Positions 1-8,904 of a DNA stretch of 64,000 bases are shown here, in pieces (positions within the stretch are counted from its first letter, which is position 1; the number at the start of each line of letters is the position of its first letter). A program made the position numbers and the translations under genes. This DNA is from Prolixibacteraceae bacterium (GTDB lineage: Bacteria > Bacteroidota > Bacteroidia > Bacteroidales > Prolixibacteraceae), in the NCBI GenBank assembly GCA_019720755.1, contig CP081303.1:3517501-3581500 (forward strand), written 5' to 3'. The notes under the pieces were generated by a model. That model did not search any database, was not told where the DNA came from, and saw nothing but the letters and a program-made list of their open reading frames with translations.

Positions 1-809
1 ATCAAATAATCGTCTAGCTTAAGTTCTAAATCGTCTTTATGAGGACCTGTTGTAGTATAACCCATCGCAAGATCTTTCTGTCTACTCTCTTTCAAAAGTA
101 CTTCATACGAGCTCTTATGAAGTGCGGATTTATAAATAAGATCTACTTGCTCTTGTCCGTTACAGATAAAATGATAGTGTTTCTTGAAAATAGGTAAGAA
201 TGTTTCAATGAAATTAGCCCGAGCTGTATATATCTTTCCTCCATAATGAATGAGCTGTTGGTCATACACTAAAAGTGTCTCTTCGTCAAAAAAACGTTGA
301 CTCGCAAATTGTTTTAAAAGCTGATTCCTCTGTAGTAGAGTCCTGTTGTAAGCGATAAGGTCATGAAGAAAGCCTTTGTTGTATTGGGATATCACACCAT
401 CCATAAACTTTCTACGTGCTTCACTACCCCCTTGAATTAAGTTTTGATCAGAAGGAGAGATTAAAACTAGAGGAAATAGACCAATATGTTCTGAAAGTTT
501 CTGATATTCACGATCTTCTCGTTTAAACTTTTTCTTTTGTCCTATTTTATAGCCACATGACAGTACTTCCTGACTCTCTCCTATTTGATACGTTCCCTGT
601 AGCATAAAGAAGGATTCGTCATGCATTACGTTCTGTTTGTCAGAACTAGAGAAGTAACTTTTACAAAAAGATAGGTAGTATATTGTATCCAATATATTGG
701 TTTTCCCCATCCCATTTTTCCCTATAAAACAGTTAAATTTATGAGAAAGGTGAAGGTCAACTTGACCAATATTTTTGTAATTAATAACCGATAAATTTTT
801 AAGATACAT
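1..809 (-). CDS. recF: DNA replication/repair protein RecF (partial, C-terminus off window)
   Basis: The reverse strand reads MYLKNLSVINYKNIGQVDL and then a Walker A motif GKNGMGKTN near residue 30, the usual RecF N-terminus. RecF is an SMC-like ATPase that works with RecO and RecR to load RecA at single-strand gaps. The ATG at 809 is the first in frame and sits exactly where the family starts. The frame runs open to base 1, so about 270 of some 360 residues are present and the signature and Walker B region lie outside the window. It is divergent from the TPR gene at 1049, and the 239 bp between them must hold both promoters. Confidence 0.93.
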   Translation of the reverse strand, partial: MYLKNLSVINYKNIGQVDLHLSHKFNCFIGKNGMGKTNILDTIYYLSFCKSYFSSSDKQNVMHDESFFMLQGTYQIGESQEVLSCGYKIGQKKKFKREDREYQKLSEHIGLFPLVLISPSDQNLIQGGSEARRKFMDGVISQYNKGFLHDLIAYNRTLLQRNQLLKQFASQRFFDEETLLVYDQQLIHYGGKIYTARANFIETFLPIFKKHYHFICNGQEQVDLIYKSALHKSSYEVLLKESRQKDLAMGYTTTGPHKDDLELKLDDYL

Positions 810-992
810 GAGGTGACTGCTCCTTATTTCTTTTTTTACTTGCATTATTAAAAACAAAAGTATTAATTTTATAGCTGTCGATAGTATAGAACAGTATTAT
901 TATTTGAGTGGAATGGATCTTTTTTTGATAAATTATTACCATCTATTCTCATAAACAGAACAAAATAAAGCTGTTTTTTATCGAAAAAAAAT

Positions 993-1000
993 TATTTTTG
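993..1000 (+). promoter_or_regulatory. Possible Bacteroidota -7 box
   Basis: TATTTTTG fits the TAnnTTTG -7 element of Bacteroidota promoters, 48 bp upstream of the ATG at 1049. No clear -33 TTTG is visible, so this is tentative. Confidence 0.4.
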
Positions 1001-1048
1001 CCTTCGTACGTAAACAAAACAAACGAAAAATAGATAACAAATTTAAAT

Positions 1049-1732
1049 ATGAGCAAGCACGATCAAAACGATCAAATGGATGAAAAATTCCATGAGATTG
1101 AAGAAGGACTGAATACTGCAGAGCAGTTTATGGAAAAAAATAGCAAGAGATTAACCATTGGTTTTGGTACACTTTTTCTTCTTGCAGTGGTTATTATCTG
1201 TTATTTTAAATACTACAAAGCTCCTCGTGAAGGGAAAGCACGTACTGAAGTTTTTGTGGCACAAAATAACTTTGATCGTGACTCTTTCGATTTAGCTCTT
1301 AATGGTGATGGAAGTGGTAATAGTGGTTTCCTAGATATTATCGATGACTTTAGTGGAACACCAACTGCAAATATGGCAAACTATTATGCAGGTATTTCAT
1401 ATCTTCACCTTGGTCAATATGAAGATGCTATCAAGTATCTTTCTGCTTTCTCTACAGAAGACCGCATGTTGAAGCCTATTTCAATTGGTGCACAAGGAGA
1501 TGCTTATTCTCAACTTAAGCAAGAGGATAAAGCAATCGAGATGTACATTAAAGCTGCCAATAGTATCAAAAACGACATGACAACTCCTCTTTATCTTTTT
1601 AAAGCGGTGAAGTTAATCGAAATCAAAGGCAACAAGACAAAAGCTATCGAACTTCTTGAGCAAATCAAAAACGATTATCCTAAGAGTAACGAAGCTCGTA
1701 TTGTAAACAAATACATTGAACGTTTGAAGTAA
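1049..1732 (+). CDS. Tetratricopeptide-repeat membrane protein
   Basis: A 227-aa protein with a charged 35-residue N-terminus, one transmembrane helix at about residues 36-55 (LTIGFGTLFLLAVVIICYF), and TPR-like helices from about 105 to the end (YYAGISYLHLGQYEDAIKYL, then DAYSQLKQEDKAIEMYIKAA). This layout matches YfgM-like single-pass proteins with a periplasmic TPR domain that act in envelope chaperoning. That role is family knowledge and is not shown here. A strong terminator follows, so it ends its own transcript. Confident about topology and TPRs, unsure of the precise role. Confidence 0.8.
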   Translation: MSKHDQNDQMDEKFHEIEEGLNTAEQFMEKNSKRLTIGFGTLFLLAVVIICYFKYYKAPREGKARTEVFVAQNNFDRDSFDLALNGDGSGNSGFLDIIDDFSGTPTANMANYYAGISYLHLGQYEDAIKYLSAFSTEDRMLKPISIGAQGDAYSQLKQEDKAIEMYIKAANSIKNDMTTPLYLFKAVKLIEIKGNKTKAIELLEQIKNDYPKSNEARIVNKYIERLK

Positions 1733-1760
1733 GCTTATTGCTTATCTCTTAAAATATTAA

Positions 1761-1790
1761 AATCCTTCCCTCTCGGAAGGATTTTTTTTA
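1761..1790 (+). terminator. Intrinsic terminator after TPR gene
   Basis: A 9-bp stem AATCCTTCC / GGAAGGATT with loop CTCTC is followed by a T run. Confidence 0.85.
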
Positions 1791-1818
1791 TTTTTGTGTG
1801 TTACTATTATTTATTATC

Positions 1819-2301
1819 ATGGCTACAAAAAACTTATCAGAGTATAATTTCGATGCAGTGCCTTCTGCACAAGGAATGAAAATTGGATTAGTGGTTGCGG
1901 AATGGAATTATCATATTACAGGAAGCATGGCACAAGGAGCAAAAGACACATTGATGAAACATGGTGTGTCTGAAGAGGATATTATCATCAAACATGTTCC
2001 TGGCACATTTGAGTTACCTTTAGGGGGGCAATGGATGGCAGAGTATACGGATGTGGATGCGATTATTCATATCGGTTGTGTTATCCAAGGCCAAACACGT
2101 CATTTTGATTACGTATGTGATGGAGTGACTAAAGGGACTACGGACCTGAACCTAAAATATAATAAACCTTTTATTTTCTGTGTTCTAACCGATAACGAGG
2201 AGCAACAAAGTATTGATCGCTCTGGTGGAAAACTAGGGAATAAAGGGGATGAGGCTGCTGTTGCAGCGATTAAGATGGTAGATCTAAAGAAACAATTCTA
2301 A
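1819..2301 (+). CDS. ribH: 6,7-dimethyl-8-ribityllumazine synthase
   Basis: RibH condenses 5-amino-6-ribitylamino-uracil with 3,4-dihydroxy-2-butanone 4-phosphate, the step before riboflavin synthase. Family motifs are GLVVAEWNYHITGSMAQGA near the N-terminus, HVPGTFELP (ribityl and phosphate site), and GCVIQGQTRHFDYVCDGVTKG with the catalytic His in the H-F-D-Y block. A GTG seven codons upstream (1798) would add MLLLFII. The ATG at 1819 gives MATKNLSEYN and a normal length of 160 aa, so it is preferred. The gene stands between two terminators and is not in a riboflavin operon here. Confidence 0.95.
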   Translation: MATKNLSEYNFDAVPSAQGMKIGLVVAEWNYHITGSMAQGAKDTLMKHGVSEEDIIIKHVPGTFELPLGGQWMAEYTDVDAIIHIGCVIQGQTRHFDYVCDGVTKGTTDLNLKYNKPFIFCVLTDNEEQQSIDRSGGKLGNKGDEAAVAAIKMVDLKKQF

Positions 2302-2354
2302 ATGGTATTGCTTCATGCTCCATTGAGATAAAATTATTGTTTTTGAATTTTAAT

Positions 2355-2390
2355 AAAGGGAAGCTTTTAAATAAAGGCTTCCCTTTTTCA
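2355..2390 (+). terminator. Intrinsic terminator after ribH
   Basis: AAGGGAAGC and GCTTCCCTT form a stem with a short A/T-rich loop, followed by a T run. Confidence 0.8.
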
Positions 2391-2741
2391 TCTTATTTCT
2401 GTGTGTTGCCTAGTAAAAATATACCTAGGTCTATAATCCCTCATTATTTTGTTGTGACTGGATGAGCTTTAATACATTTCCATGATTTATTATAATGGCT
2501 GTAACTTGATTGTTATATCCCTCTAGTACAGAGTTTCATTAGAATAGAAGAATCTCCTCTTTTGTTTTGTGCACTTTTTCTTTAGAATGTACAAAATGCA
2601 TCGTATTACATGGTCTTTGTAATTGGAATTTAATAATCAAATAAGAACGAGTGTTATGTTTTGTTCTTATCTAAATTGAATCTATTGTATTATATGGTTA
2701 AAGTTGCTAACTTGGTGTTATAATCTTGAACCTTAGAAGTT
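2391..2741. other. Gene-free stretch upstream of the frameshifted gene
   Basis: About 350 bp of AT-rich sequence. I see no ORF of substance, RNA gene or clear repeat. It presumably holds the promoter of the gene at 2742. Confidence 0.6.
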
Positions 2742-4089
2742 ATGCAATCTATTTTCTCCTACAGAGGGTGTCTTTTGATGCTCTTTTATTGTCTATGTAT
2801 TGACCCTATATATTCGCAGTATGTTGTTATTCATACCGCCAGTAATCAGTGTAAGAATTGTGGCGATAATGAGGACTTTGATCACGACGGGGTTCCTAAT
2901 GGGGTTGATCTAGATGATGATAATGATGGAATCTTAGATGAATATGAATCGTTCCAAGAGATTAAGACATTTTATAATGGCGATTTTGAAATGTATCCTG
3001 TTAATGAGTTTCACGATAAATATTCGTCTAATGGGGTGTATAGTGGATTTATTACCATAGGTAGGGGTGATGGAGGATATGGCTGGCAAACTACAGATCC
3101 TACAGGAAGGGTCGAGATATGGCAGAGTGGTTGTTGGGGAACCTATGCTAAAAGTGGGAAGCAGTATATCGAGCTAAATTCCGACAATCCCTCTAGGCTT
3201 TTTCAAGTGTTTGCAGTCAAACCAGGAGAATTGATCTATTATAAAGTTTCCCATAGGGCAAGACGGTTTCCTGATTGGGCATCTCCTGATGATCCTGATG
3301 TTACGAAGCCTACTGATGTGGACGTAATGAGCATCTATATCTTTCCTGATAACCCTTTACAACCTAATAGAGAAAAGATACCCCCAGTAGAACCAATACA
3401 AGAAGTTGCATCCACTTATGTCAATTGGCATACCGTTACAGGTCATTACCGTGTTCCTGCAGGAGTTACCCATGTACAGTTGGGTTTTATGGCAAAATCT
3501 ACCTCTTCTGAATATATGTCAGTAGGTAATTTTCTTCAGGTCTTGACATAAAATGGAACGATTACAACCTTTTTAAGTTTGGAGACTGTGAAAAAGTTTC
3601 ATCCTCACCGGAGCAAATTCATTATGTGCTAATCAATGTGGAACATTTTATCGAAATGTGTCTCTTATACGAACGCTTCCCAATGGTAAGCAGTTTATAA
3701 GAAATAAAAGAATTCGTTTTACTATAGAGGATAAACTCCCTCCTGTAATTGTATTGAAAGATACCTCTGAGCCTTTTCTTTTTGATGGATGTGATGTGGA
3801 TGCTGCTATGATGGTTTTGAATATTAAAGATCTATTTACGTCGTATTCAGATAACTATACTGCAAAGGGTGCTCTACGATATCAAGTGAAGGTCGTGAGT
3901 CTGACTGGAGATCTTTTGTCTGATTGGAGTAATATTTCAGATATTGAAAACTATGCTATTCCAGTGAATGTAAAGAGCTATAAAGTACTTCTAAGAGTGA
4001 TGGATAACAACAACAATTATTCTGATATGACCCTTGGAAAGGTGAAGATATTTAATACTCCACAGTTTTTGAATGTTAAAATCGGATGA
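2742..4089 (+). pseudogene. Frameshifted secreted protein with thrombospondin type-3 repeats
   Basis: The first ORF (2742-3551, 269 aa) has a signal peptide ending near IYSQ and an acidic Ca-binding stretch DHDGVPNGVDLDDDNDG typical of thrombospondin type-3 repeats. It stops at 3549. In frame +2 the text continues as SGLDIKWNDYNLFKFGDCEK to about 3595. After that the coherent text is in frame +1 (ILTGANSLCANQCGTFYRNV) and joins the ORF 3658-4089 without a gap. Two single-base shifts, near 3530-3540 and at the AAAAA run 3591-3595, therefore break one gene of about 445 codons. The function of the rest is unknown, but it looks like an extracellular adhesin-like protein. Sequencing error at the homopolymer is possible. 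Confidence 0.75.
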
Positions 4090-4180
4090 TATAAAAGTTA
4101 AAAATAATGTATTTTGCGCCTTAAACAGCATAATAATGAAAATAATACGTTTAACATATTAAATTAAATAAATATGTTAG

Positions 4181-5560
4181 ATGTATTGTTTGTCTCAGTG
4201 TAAGAATATGTGTATATGGGCTTTACTATTTTGTCTTTTTATTAGTCAAAATATAGCTCAAGCCACAGATAAGAAAAAAGAGTATCCTTCTGTTTTTAAT
4301 TGGAAGGCAGTCCAAACTAACTCTATGGATAGCATTCCTTATCCAACAGAGAAGTTATATCCAAAATATTTTGATAACCGAATTGTAATTCCTGTATCCA
4401 TGATGGCTATGGGGGGGCTTTTGTGGAATCAACGAGGAGATGTAAAAGAGATGCGTGACAACTATATGCTTGGATACAAGTTTCATATAGATGATTACAT
4501 GCAATATGCTCCGGGTGCTATTGTTTATGGTTTAAATGCTTTAGGCATTGAGGGGCACCATACGGTAAAGAGGGCCACAGTCTCTTTGGGGGCTAGTGTT
4601 ATTATTATGGGTGTTGCTGTTAATGCTCTTAAATACACAGTCAAAGAACCTCGACCAGATGGCTCTGCTAGTAATTCGTTTCCTTCAGGACATACTGCGA
4701 TGGCCTTTACGATGGCTACTTTCCTTCATAAAGAGTATGGTCTATATAGAAGTCCTATCTATAGTATGGTTGGTTATGCGCTAGCAGGTGCTACTGGAAT
4801 CTATCGCGTGCTGAACAACAAGCATTGGATCTCAGATGTGATGTTTGGTGCAGGAATCGGTATTCTAAGTACGGAGGCGGGATATGCTTTAACCCAATGT
4901 ATGATGGGTGATAAGGGAACTAGATCTCTTGAGAACCGAAAGCAAAAACGATATCATTCGGCGAAACCTCACTTTACGAGGATCTATATTGGCCGTACGA
5001 TGCCTTTAGGACTCTTAAATAACGAGGAGAGTCCTGAGATATATGCAACACATGGTGTGGAGTATGGGATGAAGGCCGGATATTTTCTCAATACCCATTG
5101 GGGTATCGGAGGAGAAATGAATGCTACTTCGTTTTGGATGCAAACACGACGAGATCTTCTTAATGCAAAGCCTGAGCTTATGGGTAGTGCTTCCGTATAT
5201 ATAGGTCCTGCTTATAGTACGATGGTTGGAAAATATTGTAGGTTTGATGCGGACCTCCTTGGAGGATATTGGGTTGGTGCCAAAAACAAGATAACCTCTT
5301 TAGATCCTGAAGATACTATTGATGGGGTTCCTTTGACCATCACATGGAAGCCAAGCTCCTCTTTTGGATTTAGTACGTCTGCATCTTTTCATCGTATGAT
5401 TGGATCAAATTTCGGTTTAGGTGTCTATGGTAGATATGCGATGTCTCGACCGGCTTTTAAGATGGAATCGAATCAGCCGCAAGAGGAAGAATTTTCTGAA
5501 GACCTATTTAATTGGCAACAATGGAGTGTTGGACTTTCATTGACAGGATATCTGTGGTAG
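4181..5560 (+). CDS. PAP2-family phosphatase with C-terminal barrel-like domain
   Basis: A 459-aa protein with a signal peptide (about residues 1-28) and then a PAP2/acid phosphatase core. All three motifs are present: K151-x6-R158-P159, PSGH at 168-171, and R209-x5-H215-x3-D219. These are the phosphate-binding residues and catalytic histidines of lipid phosphatases such as LpxE and PgpB relatives. From about residue 255 the sequence changes to alternating aromatic/small strands (GVEYGMKAGYFLNTHWGIGGEMNATSFW and on to a terminal GLSLTGYLW), which looks like an outer-membrane beta-barrel or porin-like tail. The substrate is unknown; undecaprenyl pyrophosphate or lipid A are family options. It stands alone between the broken gene and htpG. 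Confidence 0.82.
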   Translation: MYCLSQCKNMCIWALLFCLFISQNIAQATDKKKEYPSVFNWKAVQTNSMDSIPYPTEKLYPKYFDNRIVIPVSMMAMGGLLWNQRGDVKEMRDNYMLGYKFHIDDYMQYAPGAIVYGLNALGIEGHHTVKRATVSLGASVIIMGVAVNALKYTVKEPRPDGSASNSFPSGHTAMAFTMATFLHKEYGLYRSPIYSMVGYALAGATGIYRVLNNKHWISDVMFGAGIGILSTEAGYALTQCMMGDKGTRSLENRKQKRYHSAKPHFTRIYIGRTMPLGLLNNEESPEIYATHGVEYGMKAGYFLNTHWGIGGEMNATSFWMQTRRDLLNAKPELMGSASVYIGPAYSTMVGKYCRFDADLLGGYWVGAKNKITSLDPEDTIDGVPLTITWKPSSSFGFSTSASFHRMIGSNFGLGVYGRYAMSRPAFKMESNQPQEEEFSEDLFNWQQWSVGLSLTGYLW

Positions 5561-5587
5561 TCTATTAGACTATATTTATATTGTGTG

Positions 5588-5613
5588 TGACATTTTGTCG
5601 CATCTGTCATATT
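5588..5613. promoter_or_regulatory. TGACA/TGTCA element upstream of htpG
   Basis: TGACA-N12-TGTCA, continuing as GTCATATT, lies about 120-145 bp before the htpG ATG. GTCATATT and GTGTGACA also occur in the repeated element upstream of clpB (61623-61668). A shared heat-shock site is an inference from only these two genes. Confidence 0.35.
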
Positions 5614-5731
5614 TATTGTTGGTTTGGCAGTATTGCAAGCGACCAATTGTCGTTTTTTGTATTTGGCACACCATTTGTTTTGTCCTTAAATAGAAAATTT
5701 AAAAAACGTCTAACTATATATTGTTCGCATT

Positions 5732-7780
5732 ATGCAAGGAAAAATAGGTGTTACTAGTGAAAATTTATTTCCGATTATTAAAAAGTTCTTATACTCGGAT
5801 CACGATATCTTTTTAAGAGAGATTGTTTCTAATGCGGTAGATGCAACTCAAAAGTTAAAGACTTTAGGTTCTGTAGGTCAATACAAGGGTAATACAGAAA
5901 ATCTTCAGGTGACTGTTTCTATCGATAAAGAAGCGCAAACATTAACTGTTTCTGATAACGGTATTGGTTTGACTTCGGAAGAGATGGACAAGTATTTGAA
6001 TCAAATTGCTTTCTCTGGCGCGACAGAATTCTTAGATAAATATAAAGACGATGCCAATGCTATTATTGGACATTTTGGTTTAGGTTTCTACTCGTCTTTC
6101 ATGGTATCTTCGAAAGTGGAAGTGGTATCTTTGTCTCACAAAGAGGGGTCTACTCCTGTTAAGTGGAGTTGTTCTGGTTCTCCCGAATACGCTATTGAGG
6201 ATGCAATTCGTGAAGAGGTTGGAACGGATGTAATCATGCACATCAATGAAGAGTCGAAAGAGTTCTTAGAAGAGGCTCGTATTCAGACTCTACTAGATAA
6301 ATATTGTAAATTTCTTCCTGTGCAGATCGCTTTTGGTGAGAAGACAGAGTGGAAAGAAGGAAAAGAGGTTGCTACTGGTGAGACTAATGTTATCAACGAT
6401 ACCAATCCTGCTTGGACCAAGAAACCTGCGGATCTAAAAGAGGAGGACTATAGTAAATTCTATCGTCAACTTTATCCGATGGGGGATGATCCAATGTTCC
6501 ATATTCACTTAAATGTGGATTATCCTTTCAATCTTACTGGAGTTCTTTACTTCCCTCGATTGAAAAATAATGTGGAGATTCAGAAGAATAAGATTCAGCT
6601 TTATTGTAATCAAGTGTTTGTTACAGACCATGTAGAAGGTATTGTTCCTGAATTCTTGACTCTGCTTCATGGTGTGATCGACTCTCCAGACATTCCTTTG
6701 AATGTATCTCGTTCTTACCTACAGAGTGATTCTAACGTGAAGAAGATCTCAAGTCATATCACTAAAAAGGTTGCTGATCGTCTTCATGAGATCTTTAAAA
6801 ACGAAAGAGAAGATTTCGAAGCGAAATGGGATGATCTGAAGATCTTTATTGAGTATGGTATGTTAAGTGAGGAGAAGTTCTACGAAAGAGCAATGAAGTT
6901 CTTCCTTCTAAAGAATACCGATGGCAAAGCTTTCACTTGGGAAGAGTATGAGAATCTTATCAAAGAGAATCAGACTGACAAGGAGAATAAAATGGTATAT
7001 CTGTATGCTACAGATAAAACTGAACAGTACTCTTTTATTGAGGCTGCTAAAGCCAAAGGATATGACGTATTGTTAATGGACGATATGTTGGCTACTCCGA
7101 TGTTGAACCAACTAGAGCAAAAGTTCCCAGAGAAACGTTTTGTTCGTGTCGATTCAAATGTTGCGGATAGACTTATTGAGAAAGAAAACGAGAATAAAGA
7201 AGAACTTTCTGCTGACCAGAAAATGGTTCTTAGCCCAATTTTCGAGGCTGTGACTCCTTCTGAGCAAGGCAACTTTATGATCGACTTTGAAGACCTTGGA
7301 GAGTCTGCTCAACCAATGGTGATCACTCAGAATGAGTTTATGCGTCGTATGAAAGACATGTCTGCAATGCAACCAGGAATGAATATGTACGGAGATATGC
7401 CAGATAGCTATAATCTTGTTGTGAATATTGCTCACCCATTAGTAAAGCAAGTATTTGAGCAAAAAGATACAACCTTAGGTTCTGATTTAGATCATTTTGC
7501 TTCGGATATCCAATCTAAGAAAACGGAGATCGAGAGCCTCAATAAGCTGAAAGAGGGTAAAAAAGAGGAGGAAGTGCCACAAGAGGAGAAAGATAAGATG
7601 ACTGCTCTAAATGGAGAACTTTCAACGCTTGAATCTTCTCGTCGTGAGAAGCTTCAGTCTTTTGGTAAAGATTCTGACTTAGCAAAACAGATGGTCGATT
7701 TAGCCCTATTGGCAAACAATATGTTGAAGGGTAAAGCATTGAATGATTTCGTACAAAGAAGCGTGGATTTGATTAAATAA
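5732..7780 (+). CDS. htpG: Molecular chaperone HtpG (Hsp90)
   Basis: A 682-aa Hsp90-family ATP-dependent cytosolic chaperone. The N-terminal GHKL ATPase domain has E30 and N34 in LREIVSNAVDA, the DNGIGL box near residue 77 and GHFGLGFYSSF near 112-122. The middle domain (about 230-480) holds the conserved SRSYLQ arm, which contacts the ATP gamma-phosphate. The C-terminal dimerisation domain runs to the end. It has a charged insertion around SKKTEIESLNKLKEGKKEEE near residue 600, as in other Bacteroidota HtpG. Monocistronic, with a terminator at 7808-7850. Confidence 0.97.
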   Translation: MQGKIGVTSENLFPIIKKFLYSDHDIFLREIVSNAVDATQKLKTLGSVGQYKGNTENLQVTVSIDKEAQTLTVSDNGIGLTSEEMDKYLNQIAFSGATEFLDKYKDDANAIIGHFGLGFYSSFMVSSKVEVVSLSHKEGSTPVKWSCSGSPEYAIEDAIREEVGTDVIMHINEESKEFLEEARIQTLLDKYCKFLPVQIAFGEKTEWKEGKEVATGETNVINDTNPAWTKKPADLKEEDYSKFYRQLYPMGDDPMFHIHLNVDYPFNLTGVLYFPRLKNNVEIQKNKIQLYCNQVFVTDHVEGIVPEFLTLLHGVIDSPDIPLNVSRSYLQSDSNVKKISSHITKKVADRLHEIFKNEREDFEAKWDDLKIFIEYGMLSEEKFYERAMKFFLLKNTDGKAFTWEEYENLIKENQTDKENKMVYLYATDKTEQYSFIEAAKAKGYDVLLMDDMLATPMLNQLEQKFPEKRFVRVDSNVADRLIEKENENKEELSADQKMVLSPIFEAVTPSEQGNFMIDFEDLGESAQPMVITQNEFMRRMKDMSAMQPGMNMYGDMPDSYNLVVNIAHPLVKQVFEQKDTTLGSDLDHFASDIQSKKTEIESLNKLKEGKKEEEVPQEEKDKMTALNGELSTLESSRREKLQSFGKDSDLAKQMVDLALLANNMLKGKALNDFVQRSVDLIK

Positions 7781-7807
7781 TAAATCTTTTCTATCCGTTA
7801 TATAAAA

Positions 7808-7850
7808 TAAAAAGGGAGGGCTTTGGCTCTCCCTTTTTGTTTTTTTAGCA
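7808..7850 (+). terminator. Intrinsic terminator after htpG
   Basis: AAAAGGGAGGGC pairs with GCTCTCCCTTTT around a TTTG loop, with one wobble pair, and is followed by TTTTTTT. Confidence 0.85.
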
Positions 7851-7950
7851 TATCCAAAGGGAACTTATAGCTTATATCTTTTTTATGAGCACTCAAATGT
7901 GTAGTTTCGAAAAGAAGATTTATCCATGTATTTATTAAATAATTGACTAT

Positions 7951-8811
7951 ATGAAAAGAGGAGTTCTATTTAATCTATTGGTCTCTTTGGCAATCGTTTT
8001 GATAAGCACGTCTGCCCAAGCAAAGATAATTAAAACCAATAGTCGAGTGATGACTTATAATCTCCGTTACGACAATCCTCATGATGGAGACCAGTCATGG
8101 AGTCATCGAAAAGCGGGTGTCATATCTCTTATTAAATTTCATGGCCCTGAAATACTTTCCATTCAAGAAGGTTTACACCACCAAGTACAGGACCTAAAAG
8201 AGGGGCTTGAACACTACGATTATGTGGGGGTTGGTCGCGATAATGGAGACGAAAAGGGGGAGTATGCTGCCATTTTTTATGATTCAGAAAAGTATAGTAA
8301 GGTGGAGTCAGGTAACTTTTGGTTGTCTCCTACACCAAATAAAGCTTCCATTGGTTGGGATGCTGCTTGTATTCGTATTTGCACTTGGGTGAAACTAAGA
8401 GACAAGGTGACTAGACAACTTCTTTTTGTCTTTAATACCCACTTTGACCATGTAGGCAAAGAGGCACAGCGAAATTCGGCAAAACTTATTGTTGAGAAGA
8501 TCGATAAATTAACCGAAGGAAGAGAGACACCGTTTGTATTGACAGGGGACTTTAATCTAACTCCAGATGATAAGTCAATTATTTATCTGTCTAAAGAGTT
8601 CAACGATTCAAAACAGGTAACACGTCGCAAACCTTATGGTCCTGATGGAACATTTAATAGTTTCGATTTTAACCATAAGTTAGACCAACGCATTGACTAT
8701 ATCTTCACTTCTTCTGAGGTGACTGTGGAGCGTTATGCAGTACTTTCAGATTCAAAGAATAGACATTACTATTCGGATCACCTTCCAGTATTGGTAGATA
8801 TTCGTTATTAA
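7951..8811 (+). CDS. Secreted endonuclease/exonuclease/phosphatase-family protein
   Basis: A 286-aa protein with a signal peptide cut near STSAQA and the DNase I-like fold motifs in order: MTYNLRYDNPHDGDQSW, QEG (metal-binding Glu), the NTHFDHVG core with its catalytic His, GDFNLTPDD, and a terminal YSDHLPV with the catalytic Asp-His. The family includes nucleases, sphingomyelinases and inositol phosphatases. The closest-looking Bacteroidota relatives are periplasmic hydrolases of unknown substrate. It is flanked by terminators on both sides, so it is expressed alone. Confidence 0.88.
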   Translation: MKRGVLFNLLVSLAIVLISTSAQAKIIKTNSRVMTYNLRYDNPHDGDQSWSHRKAGVISLIKFHGPEILSIQEGLHHQVQDLKEGLEHYDYVGVGRDNGDEKGEYAAIFYDSEKYSKVESGNFWLSPTPNKASIGWDAACIRICTWVKLRDKVTRQLLFVFNTHFDHVGKEAQRNSAKLIVEKIDKLTEGRETPFVLTGDFNLTPDDKSIIYLSKEFNDSKQVTRRKPYGPDGTFNSFDFNHKLDQRIDYIFTSSEVTVERYAVLSDSKNRHYYSDHLPVLVDIRY

Positions 8812-8833
8812 TAAAATGATTTGATTCGTATAT

Positions 8834-8872
8834 AAAAACGGGAAGTAGCTCACTACCTCCCGTTTTTTTTAT
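8834..8872 (+). terminator. Terminator between endonuclease-family gene and ppdK
   Basis: AAAACGGGAAGTAG pairs with CTACCTCCCGTTTT (one mismatch, CTCA loop) and is followed by eight T. It lies between convergent genes and mainly serves the + strand. Confidence 0.85.
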
Positions 8873-8904
8873 GCCTATTCAAAAATAGTAACGTGTTTCG
8901 TCGC

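Noticed and set aside
8854-8870. 17-base match CTACCTCCCGTTTTTTT between a terminator and the left end of the IS4-family element
   Set aside because: Half of it is a T run and the rest is a common terminator arm; a chance match of this length in 64 kb is not rare, and no other IS sequence is present there.
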